Shown here: piece by piece, positions 23,451 through 32,578 of the stretch | Position numbering within the stretch: position 1 is the first letter of the stretch | Layout of the letters: every line of letters begins with the position of its first letter | NCBI GenBank assembly: GCA_025093985.1 | Contig: JACAAK010000012.1 | Coordinates: 124,001 to 188,000, forward strand | Length of the DNA stretch: 64,000 nucleotides | Origin: Calvatia gigantea | Taxonomy: Eukaryota > Basidiomycota > Agaricomycetes > Agaricales > Lycoperdaceae | Reading direction: 5' to 3' | Position numbers and translations under genes: made by a program | The notes under the pieces: generated by a model | The model's input: only the letters and a program-made list of their open reading frames with translations | The model's database searches: none | What the model was told of the DNA's origin: nothing

Positions 23451-26400
23451 GTAGCGGTCCTCGAGACTCTGCACTAGCTGAGGACCGCGTTGTACTCACT
23501 TGTGCCACAGAGTGTTTCCGACTCAACGCGTCCGCTCTTTCTGATCCCAACTCCTTTCAACTGTCTATCTCCTCCTCGCTCATCCTCTCCCCCTCCGATA
23601 CCCATTTCAAGGCCCTCATTGATAGTGGCTCTACACACTGCTTTGTGGATATTGACTTTATCCGCTCTCATGACCTCCCGACCTCACCCATTCCTCCTGT
23701 TGAGCTCCGTCTTTTCGACGGTTCTTCTAGTGCTTTTATTACTGAACTTGCGAACATCCCTGTCACCTTTGGCTGTGGTGAATCTATGACTCTGGACTTC
23801 TTCGTCACTCGACTCGACTCTTCTTGCTCCGTGGTTCTGGGATACAACTGGCTCACCCGCTACAATCCGTTGATTGATTGGGCCTTGGGCAGTATTACTT
23901 TCCGACCACCACAGCTCGAAATTCCTGTCACTCCTCCCTGTGTTGCGACTGCCTCTGCTGCATCCACACATTCTTTGGCGCCCATTTCAGCCGCACCCGC
24001 TCCCATAGATCCACAGTCCTCTCTGCCCCCTGCCTCCACGCGTCCCCATATCTCCCTGGTGAACGCTGTTGCATTCCTGCGCGCCACGCACATTCCTGGT
24101 TCAGTTCAATTCAGCCTTAACCTCAACGACCCGTCGATGTCAGCCGCTTCGGCCGCCATCAACGAGGAACCTGATGATTGGTCTAACATCCCCGAAGCAT
24201 ATCGCGAGTTTGCCGACGTTTTCAGTAAAGCGAAGGCCAACATACTTGCCGAACATAGACCCTATGACCTCCAAATCAATCTGGAAGAAGGTGGCCAACC
24301 TCCCGTTGGTACCATCTACTCTCTGTCCCGGACTGAACTGGAGGCCCTCCGTGAATTCATTGAGGAAAACCTTGCCATTGGCTTCATCCGCCCTTCCAAC
24401 TCCCCTCATGGAGCTCCGGTCCTTTTTGTCAAGAAGAAGGATGGCTCCCTCCGACTCTGTGTCGACTTCCGAGGTCTCAACCGTATCACGAAGAAGGATC
24501 GCTATCCCCTTCCGCTCATATCTGACCTACTTGACTCTCCATGCAAAGCCCGCATTTACACCAAGATCGACCTCCGCCACACTTACCATCTCGTTCGCGT
24601 CGCGGCTGGTGATGAATGGAAGACGGCCTTTCGGACCCACTATGGCTCGTTCGAATGGCTTGTTATGCCCTTCGGCCTCACTAACGCACCTGCTGCTTTC
24701 CAGCGGTTCATGAATGACATCTTCAAGGATCTCCTAGATGTTTGCGTTACGGTCTATCTTGATGATATCCTCATCTACTCCGACAACCTCAGCAACCACC
24801 GCAAGCAGGTTAAGGATGTATTAAAGCGGCTCCGCAAACATGGCCTCTACACCTGCGCGGATAAGTGTGAGTTCGAATCTGATACCGTTGAATACCTTGG
24901 CTACATCCTCTCCCCCGAAGGTCTCAGAATGTCTGAGGAAAAGGTCAAGATCATCCAGGACTGGCCCGAACCGAAGAAGGTCAAGGACATACAGTCCTTC
25001 CTCGGCTTCGCCAACTTCTACCGTCGCTTCATCTACAACTACTCTGACATCGTCGTCCCACTGACCCGCCTCACCCGAAAGGGCATGGTGTGGAAGTTCG
25101 GCGATGACTGTCGAGAAGCTTTCACATCATTGAAGGACGCCTTTATCTCAGCACCCGTTCTCACTCACTGGATACCCGACACTCAGATTATTGTCGAGAC
25201 CGACGTATCCGACTACGCGCTAGCAGCCATCCTCTCCATCATTACCGAGGATGGTGAAGTTCACCCCATGGCATTCCACTCCCGCACCTTCAGTCCTGCC
25301 GAGCTGAATTATGATACCCACGACAAGGAACTCCTGGCTATATTTGAAGCTTTCAGGATTTGGCGGCACTACTTCGAAGGTGCCCCTCTTGCGATCGACG
25401 TTGTTACTGATCACAAGAATCTAGAATACTTCTGTACCACGAAAATCCTCACCTGCCGCCAAGCCCGCTGGTCCGAGTTCCTCTCCCAGTTCAACCTCAT
25501 GATTCGCTTTTGCCCTGGCCGACTAGGGACAAACCCGACGCTCTTACTAGACGATGGGACGTCTACCCTAAAGGGGGGAATAATGACTACGCTACGGTCA
25601 ATCCTCACAACTTCAGACCCGTCTTTACTCATGAACAGCTTTCAGCCTCTGTCCGCGCTACATACCTATATGCCCCTTCCCTTCGCGCAGCCACGATCAT
25701 TGACCTTGATCAACTCCACTCTGATATCCTCTCAGCTCTCCCGCTTGACCCGTCCACAGCCACTCACATAGCTAAACCAGAAGGACAGTGGTCCGTCGAC
25801 TCGGCTGGTTTTCTCCGCCTTGATGACAGGATCTACATTCCTGATGCTAACAAGTTACGACTTCGAGTCTTACAGTACAAACATGATCACATCCTCTCTG
25901 GCCACTTCGGTCAGAACAAGACTTTCGAACTCGTCCGCAGAGACTACACTTGGCCCGACATCCGGTCGGCTGTCAAGAACTTCTGTAAGTCATGTGTTAC
26001 TTGTATGCGATCTAAACCGCAGCGCCACAGGCCATACGGACTTCTCAAGTAACTTCCCATCCCTGAACGACCCTGGAACTCTATCTCTATGGACTTCATT
26101 GAGAAGCTCCCTACCTCCTCTGAGTTCGATACTATCCTCGTTATCATCGACAGACTCACCAAACAATCCCTGTTCATTCCTACCCACGACACGATCACAT
26201 CGGCCAAGTTGGCCTGACTATTTGTCATTCATGTATTCTCGAAGCACGGTGTTCCCGAACACATCACGTCCAATCGCGGCTCTGAGTTCGTCTCGCACTT
26301 CTTCCGGTCGCTTGGAAAAGCACTGGACATGAAGTTGCATTTCACTTCGGGTTATCACCCTGAAGGTGACGGACAGACCGAACGGACCAACCAGACCCTC

Positions 26401-27168
26401 GAGCAATACATTCGTGTCTACTGCAATTATCAGCAGGACAACTGGGCAGAATTACTTCCACTAGCTGAGTTCGCTTACAACAACGCTCCTAGTGCCACGA
26501 CTGGTGTTTCCCCATTCTTCGCTAACAAGGGTTATCACCCGAACATCACAGTTTACCCCGAGAGAGATTTAGCTTCTAGGCGGGCCCGACAATTCGTTGT
26601 CGACCTCGACGAACTCCACGACGTGCTAAAGGCTGAGATCAAACTTGCTCAAGGACGTTACCAGACATCTGCTGACGCCCGCAGACTTCCTTCGCCTGAC
26701 TTCACCATCGGTCAGAAAGTCTTCGTCAAGGCCAAGTTCTTCCGCACGACTCGGCCATCCAAAAAGCTCTCTGAGAAGTATCTCGGTCCTTATGAGATTA
26801 TAGCACAACCCGGTTCCATTTCATTCACTCTCAAACTCCCTGACTCACTTCGCGCCGTTCACCCAGTTTTCCATGTCTCTATGCTAGAACCTGCCACACC
26901 CAACACCTTCGACGGCCGCTCTGAGCTGCCTCCCCCGCCTGTCGAGGTTGAAGGTGAACCGGAGTACGAAATTGCTCATGTCGTTGACTCGAAAATTGAC
27001 CGCCGTCGAGCTTGCAAGCTTTTGTACAAAGTCATCTGGTTAGGTTATGAAGACACTGAAGAAGAGTCTTCCTGGTTACCTGCTACTGAGCTAGCACATG
27101 CGACTGAACTTCTTGCAGACTTTCATTCCTCTTATCCTTCTAAGCCTGGACCTTTGAACCCTCTATGA
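23435..27168 (+). pseudogene. Gypsy B pol: PR, RT, RNase H, integrase, chromodomain (broken)
   Basis: Entered by -1 frameshifting, with no ATG of its own near the start. The protease carries LIDSGSTHCF near 23625. RT has YLDD (VTVYLDDILIYSD) near 24760, RNase H VETDVSDYALAAI near 25200. A one-base deletion near 25535 shifts the frame; then the integrase zinc finger (HDHILSGHFG...CKSCVTC) follows. Stops occur at 26050-26052 (TAA) and 26215-26217 (TGA). The second integrase catalytic position is SNRGSEF (AAT at 26272-26274) where SDRG is expected; the Glu motif GQTERTN is kept. The C-terminus carries a chromodomain (YEIAHVVDSKIDRRR...VIWLGYEDTEEESSW). Not functional. Confidence 0.92.
23441..23488 (+). 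promoter_or_regulatory. Programmed -1 ribosomal frameshift signal between gag and pol
   Basis: The heptamer GGGAAAC (23441-23447) is phased G_GGA_AAC in the gag frame, exactly the X_XXY_YYZ rule, and the gag stop TAA follows at once. Six nucleotides later a perfect 9-bp stem pairs GCGGTCCTC (23454-23462) with GAGGACCGC (23480-23488), with a 17-nt loop. ACTCTG in the loop (23466-23471) could also pair with CAGAGT at 23508-23513, giving an H-type pseudoknot. The pol frame is -1 relative to gag and open from 23435. Confidence 0.85.
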
Positions 27169-27288
27169 TTTTTTCCTTACTTAAATTTCTTCCACACTTC
27201 ATTCACAGACAGACAAATCAGTTTTATTGCTCATTATTAATTATCAAATTATGTAAAGTCCAAAATACGAGGGGAAGACAGCCACGGA

Positions 27289-28454
27289 TCACTGGGCAGC
27301 TTTACCCGACTCAGTCACTTCGTCCACTCCTCCCTCTACCTCTGCTTCTTCCTCCTTTTCCTCTTCATTCTTATTTCTGTTGTCTCCCTCCACTTCCATT
27401 ACTACCTCCGTTTCCTCCTGGGTTTCGCCTGACTCGCCCGCTTCCTCATTGTCATCCTCGTCGTCGTCGTCATCTGCCAGTGCCTGGGCATCCATCACCT
27501 TCTGAACCATCAGCCCAATGCTGTACTGATACCCGCCATTCCTGATGACTGCGGCCTTGACATTCCTTCCGAGCTCGTTCGCCCGCTCCAGCCGCAGCAA
27601 CTGCTCCTCTCCAATCTCAATCAGCCGATCCGTCCTCACCCCTTGATCCTCCATAACGGACGCGATCCGCTCCAGGATATCGTTTTGGTGAGTAAGGAGA
27701 GCCGCGAGTTGATCATTGCTGACCCGAGATACTTGGGTGGCGACAGTGTTCAGCCGATGACGGGCGGATGGAAGGCGACAGGCCTTCTTCGACAGCGAAC
27801 ATTCGAGGCACTTGGTGACCTCGCGACTAGAACGGCCATTAGCACAATCACTGGGAAGCTAAGTGCCACTTACCTTGACGTCGACTCCCTGATTGTGCAA
27901 GGATCGCCGTTGTCGAGACATCGCTCGCACTTATTATGGCCACCCATCTTGACCTTCTTTCCGTCGACTGCAGGTGGCTCGTCCTCACCCGATTCCCTCC
28001 AGTCTGGGTCTGGCTTGCCCCCGAAATCCAACTCTTCATCGACGCGTCTCCTTTTCAACGATGGCGGCGCCTTCCCAACCCACTCCTTCGTGATCTTCCG
28101 TTAACGTCGCTTCTCAGCTGCTATCTTTTTATCTGCGTCATCAGCGGCCTTACGCTTTCCTTCGCGTTTACTTGCCCGCGCCAACTCTTCATGTTGCTCC
28201 TCCTCCCGCGCCTCTCGTTCCTCGCGTTCCTTCCTCTCCTGTGCCTCTTGCTCCTCCCGCTCCCTCTTTTCCCATGCTTCTTGTTCCGCCCGTTCCTGCC
28301 TTTCTCGCTCCTTGCTCTCCTCCAATTCGCGCAGCTCGCGTTCTGCCTGCCGTTCCGCCTCCTCCTGCCTTTCCAGCTCAAGCCGCTTGCGTTCGCGCAT
28401 GGCCTCCAGCTCGGCCCGTTTCTCCGCGGCAGTTTTCTTGTTGGAGCTAGACAT
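27289..28454 (-). pseudogene. Antisense Zn2Cys6-like gene inside Gypsy B
   Basis: On the strand opposite gag-pol, between pol and the 3' LTR. Exon 1 runs from ATG 28454 to 27874 and exon 2 from 27826 to 27289, joined by a 47-nt intron with GTAAGT donor and TTCTAG acceptor; together they give 373 codons in one frame. The N-terminal 115 residues form a charged coiled coil (Glu/Arg/Lys-rich). Then a cysteine cluster CERCLDNGDPC, 13 residues later CLECSLSKKAC, i.e. C-x2-C-x6-C-x13-C-x2-C-x6-C, close to fungal Zn2Cys6 binuclear clusters. The intron falls between the two halves. A helical segment (LLTHQNDILERI, EEQLLRLERANELG) and an Asp/Glu-rich C-terminus follow. One in-frame TAA (28103-28101) breaks exon 1. 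A DNA-binding regulator is the obvious guess, but function is unproven. Confidence 0.72.
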
Positions 28455-28602
28455 GGGAGTGGTCGAGGTGGTGGTTAGAGTAGAGAATGGGACCGTAAAA
28501 TTTCCAAGGTGACGAAATTTACATGCACCATCAAAAGTCTAATTGGAGATTCCCACGGTTCGATTTCACGGCCTTGAGGGCTCGGCCCTAATGGGGGGAT
28601 AC

Positions 28603-29149
28603 TGTCATGACCGCGCACGTTCGCCCGCTCTCACCCGCTTCCCCCGCTCGTAGTCATCGTTACCTTAGTCCGGCTGCATTGGGTGCTCTTCATTCTTTCT
28701 GTCAGTCAGTCCGATATCCTGTTTTTCCATCTTAATCTCCATTCCCTTCAACTTCTCCGCTATCGCCTTATAGCTAGAACTCGATCCCGGTGTCTTGTTA
28801 GACGGCCGTCCTCGGCGGCCGTCCATTCTTCATTCACCATTACTTTCGTACTTCCCGCTTTTCAGACTAGTATATAAACCTAGTCCCCATGCTTGTAAAT
28901 CCTCAGTCTGATTATCGACCACAATTACGCCCTCTGATTCTGTTCCTCTCTGTCTCTGTTCCTCCGACCCTCTGACCCCACTCCCTCCTGAAATACGGAC
29001 TTCGACGACAGCAGGAAGGCGCAACACATACGTTGAAGCCGCTGAGTCCAAATCTCATACTCGTCCGAATTCACCTGCTCCGTACGTTCTCACCCGACGT
29101 CACCTGGCGGCTAACCTCGGCCGATATCCCGCGTAACCCGATCGTAACA
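28603..29149 (+). repeat. Gypsy B 3' LTR
   Basis: 547 bp, partner of 21445-21991, TATA box at 28871-28878. Followed by the TSD CCACG. Confidence 0.95.
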
Positions 29150-29274
29150 CCACGACTGGTTCTCTCCCCCAAAAAACACTGGAAACTATCATTATGCAAC
29201 CAACTGAGCATATTTGTATGAGCAGATTGTGGTTTCTCTATGTTGAGGGCCTTCTCTCCCCAAAAAAATTTGGC
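29150..29274. repeat. 126-bp direct repeat, copy 1 (cut by Gypsy B)
   Basis: Nearly identical to 29773-29898 (one A-run length change). Its first bases lie at 21442-21444, on the other side of Gypsy B. Each copy contains two internal TCTCTCCCC(C)AAAAAA words. The copies flank about 500 bp of unique DNA, but the ends are not TG...CA, so an LTR identity is unsupported. Confidence 0.7.
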
Positions 29275-29772
29275 AGAATAGATATTTAAAGATTTCTGCA
29301 CAATGTAAGTTCATGGGGAGGCAATCTGACAATATAAGGGACAATTCCACAAAATAACATGAAACAATGACACATAGAGAACACCAGAATAACTAACTAC
29401 CTTCGCTAAGAAGAGTAAAACCAAGTTACACTGTAAAAAGTGCAACTTGTGTCCCTTATCTAAGAAGTTAACAAGACACAGAACCTCAGGTACTCCCTAA
29501 GATTCACCCTTATCAAGTCAATGACCAGAAGCACACTGTCCTACACTTGTGATACTCCAAGTACCAGGGTGTAGTGATGCAATATGCTCTTAATCTAAGC
29601 TCACTTCACAAGTAAGCCAAGGTCTTCTTCTTAGATTACAAAGGTCTCAACCTTAGCTCAAGTCACTTAATCCAGTTAATCTCGAAAGAACTTATTACTT
29701 TGCTTCACTCAGGCACAATAGATCACTTTTCACTGTGCTCTGAAGGCTGGGCAATGGCTAGTAGGTTCCTTG
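29275..29772. other. Unique DNA between the two 126-bp repeats; no gene seen
   Basis: AT-rich sequence without an ORF of note. Together with its flanking direct repeats it could be a small nonautonomous element, or the repeats may result from a local duplication. Confidence 0.4.
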
Positions 29773-29898
29773 CACCACGACTGGTTCTCTCCCCCAAAAA
29801 ACACTGGAAACTATCATTATGCAACCAACTGAGCATATTTGTATGAGCAGATTGTGGTTTCTCTATGTTGAGGGCCTTCTCTCCCCAAAAAATTTGGC
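29773..29898. repeat. 126-bp direct repeat, copy 2
   Basis: Intact copy from CACCACGACTGG to TTTGGC; see 29150-29274. Confidence 0.7.
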
Positions 29899-30517
29899 TG
29901 CTGCTTATATAAGACAAAAAAAGCATAGAATAAATTAAATATTAGGTCTAACCCTGTAGAGTGTGGTTTTGTGCTGATAGAACACATGCACATCAGCAGG
30001 TATTTGAATTGTCGTGTTTGGTTATCCGTGACTGTACACACATCCTAGTCTTCCACGGGTCGTCCCAGAAAAAGAACCGGAGGTAGTGATCAAAACCAAA
30101 AATGTCAAGGATGCTCGCTTCTGGCCAATAGTCGCCAAGCATTATGATATCCTGGCGCCCACCCGGCCATGTGTGCTCATGCGAACGAGATCGATGGTGC
30201 ATCAGGTACAAAAACCTTGTACTAAGTCCCCCAGGTGCAAGATAGGAAGTGTGGCAACAGGGGTTGCACATAATATGTGTTGCGGTATATGACGTTGCAG
30301 ATGTACTGAGAGGTATCTGCTTGGGGTCGTTCAATTTAAATTTGGAAATCTGGACTTGATAGCTTCGACACTCAGATCAAACTCACAAAGCACGGACAAG
30401 AATGTTGAAATGAATAAGAGAGCTGAGATTTGTAAGCCATATAGTCGACAACACCGGGCGGAACCCGTGCGGGGAGATAAGAATAAAACCCTAGTGAAAT
30501 TAAACCTTTCAAGAAAA
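29899..30517. other. 3' flank of F-box copy B; no gene
   Basis: No supportable ORF. The stretch from about 30090 to 30420 resembles the segment at 63050-63270 (shared words such as GTGCAAGATAGGA and ATGACGTTGCAGA or ACGACGTTGCAGA), so the duplicated F-box unit includes its downstream flank. Confidence 0.5.
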
Positions 30518-32183
30518 TCAACAAACCACACTATGTCGAGCCGAGTCCACAATTTCCTCCCTCTCCCTCCTCATTTCCAATAGGATCCACTGAAATTCCG
30601 CTAGTTCCTCATGCTGGGCAAGGGTGGTGTTCACATATTCGTTGAAAAATTGAAGCACCTCCAAATGAGGGAACAGGAAGTCTAGGCATTTGGCAAGGGT
30701 GTGTTTCTCTGCTGTTGTCACTGTCAGAGTCGGCACCAGATCATGGGTGACAACGTGAGGGAAGTACAGAGTGCATAGGCAGGATCTACTCCCCTGGGTG
30801 ACCGTATGTGTCTCCATCAAATTGGGCACCTTGAAAGTATCATTGAGAAGAAGGTGAAGCGGTAGGCTGAGGCAGAGATAGTCTAGATTTTTGGGTGGTG
30901 TGAGAATGCGGCAAGTAATGGTAAGGCATCTAAATTAGTCCGAGCCGACCTAGATATGATTTTCAGGGAACGGAGGTTTGGCCAGGACTTTGCGACAGCA
31001 TGGAGGTCGGGTGGGGAGAGCTTCAGTTTGTCGACTGACAGATTAAACGCTTGCACAGGAAGAGATAACAGTGAGGAAAGGTGCTTGAATTCCAGGGGCT
31101 GAGCACGGCCATTACTAGCCGGGATGGTAAGACGGTGATGCAAATTGAGTTTGGAAGCATTGGGGCAGCTTAACTCGAGACCTTCAAAAGACAGGTCTTT
31201 GTCACACTGCATAATTTTCACCCCCATAACTGAGGGGAAGGTGCACGCAAGGAAGAGAATATTTCTAACCTCTGGAGGGTGGCGTGGCAACATGGAGTTT
31301 CATCTTCGCAATGTGCAAATGAACCAAGATTACAACTGAAAGAGCGGAGAGAGGGCAGGGAATTGAGGAATTCAATGAGGGTGATTGATGACTTCTCCTT
31401 CAGACCCGGGGGATGTTCATCTATCTCAACGCTTTGTAGGTTCACGAACAATGCAACTATTTCAGAGAAGCCCCGAACAGGACCCCCTGGATAGGTGTGG
31501 GTTTGGAGGTCGCAACCACGTATCTTGGCAAGGTTGAGTATTGTCAATGGAGCTTTGCGCCCGAGCATGTGGTGTTCCATATCGATGTTGAGGACCCTGA
31601 GCGATGAAGATATGAGGGATATGATGTCGTTGATGGGATCATGGGCTCCGGACAACACAACGTCGAGCTATTGGAGGTTCAGGAGTAGTGGCCTGTCGTA
31701 GTTGAGGCAGGCGGAGGGGATGGGCCATATTCGGTCTGCCTTGCCAATTTCCCCATCCTGGAATGCATGAACCTTCCTTACCCGCGCTAGATACCCCAGT
31801 GCACGTTTGCGGGCGGGATATGGTACTTTACTATTCAAGTGCTACTTGCCGGGTTTAACTTAGTTTTTAAGCAATGGACGAAACAGAATGAAACTTACCC
31901 ACCCGCAAACCCTCTCCCTGTCTTGAGATGGAAAATCCTGAAGCTCACCATTGCTGCCTTCGTATTTTTCTATGTACTCCAAGAACGGCTCATTTGGTGA
32001 GGGGGAAAATGAATTGATTACAGCAATAACCGCCAGGGAGCTTTCGCCGTCTAGCCAGACAGCATCAAGAGCGAGATCAGATAGGCAGCTCGATGTGACT
32101 GCAAGGGAACGTAGAGTTTGTCCATCCTGTGGGTATTTGAAGTAGCCGATCATCTCATCCCAGATGTCTAGATTCAGGACCAT
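30518..32183 (-). pseudogene. F-box/LRR gene copy B
   Basis: Exon 1 from ATG 32183 has a clear F-box (LDIWDEMIGYFKYPQDGQ...LRSLAVTSSCLSDLALDAVW) and the usual acidic tail, ending at a GTAAGT donor near 31890; exon 2 begins near 31846 (LNSKVPYPARKRALGYL). A TAG at 31670-31668 interrupts exon 2 (NLQ then stop, then LDVVLS). Further breaks lie near 31250-31290 and near 30885. Between them the LRR blocks are easy to follow, e.g. SLPSLRSFSCNLGSF and SKLNLHHRLTIPAS. Four separate open pieces together cover the full family length of about 530 residues. It is a dead paralogue. Confidence 0.85.
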
Positions 32184-32201
32184 GGATGCAGTAGAGGACA
32201 A

Positions 32202-32578
32202 CGATCAGCACAGCGAGCAAGTCTATCAAACAGCGTGGCAAATCTTTTTTGATTCATGTCTTGCAGAGCTTGCTTTTTTCGTCATTGATGACAACACTGA
32301 CAAACACTATATTCTGCAGGAGCCATCAATGCTCAGCCATGTTCCTCGTTCAACATTCGACAATTGGTGGGGTCAGTGTAATTCATACATCTGTACAAGT
32401 TGGCGTTGACAGTTCACTCTCCAAGCTGTTCAACTCATTACCGATCTCGAGAACTTACATTGTCCTCAGAAATTAGTATTTTACTATGATGTATGAACCA
32501 CCCGGCAGGGTGGCTGCATGGTATATGCACAGCAGTCAGCGTTCAATGTTCAACATTCAACCCTGTTGTAACCTACAG
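32202..32578. other. Duplicated intergenic segment upstream of F-box copy B
   Basis: No gene seen. The sequence aligns by eye with the upstream flank of copy E (about 54000-54360), sharing words such as GCAGTCAGCGTT and CAACATTCAA. This shows that whole units, not only the genes, were duplicated. Confidence 0.55.

Larger units (their letters stand above)
21445..29149 (+). mobile_element. Gypsy B: Ty3/gypsy chromovirus with antisense gene
   Basis: 7705 bp with 547-bp LTRs (21445-21991 and 28603-29149) that differ at a single CpG site, and a perfect 5-bp duplication CCACG (21440-21444 and 29150-29154). Plus-strand order: LTR, gag, -1 frameshift signal, protease-RT-RNase H-integrase-chromodomain, a 1.4-kb segment holding an antisense spliced gene, polypurine tract (AATGGGGGGA at about 28590-28599), LTR. 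Coding damage includes three stops in gag, a one-base deletion and two stops in pol, and a lost integrase Asp. It is therefore nonautonomous despite the near-identical LTRs. Confidence 0.96.

Noticed and set aside
23645..25771. 708-codon ORF as complete Gypsy B pol
   Set aside because: It starts inside the protease without ATG and its last 80 codons are out of frame after the one-base deletion near 25535; the true continuation is in another frame.
27165..28512. Plus-strand proline- and leucine-rich ORFs after Gypsy B pol
   Set aside because: They are complements of the acidic and coiled-coil parts of the antisense gene; the minus-strand reading has exons, splice sites and a cysteine cluster.
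29071..29301. Two similar ORFs (also 29723-29926) sharing a 40-residue segment
   Set aside because: The similarity simply reflects the 126-bp direct repeat; codon usage and context give no sign of a gene.
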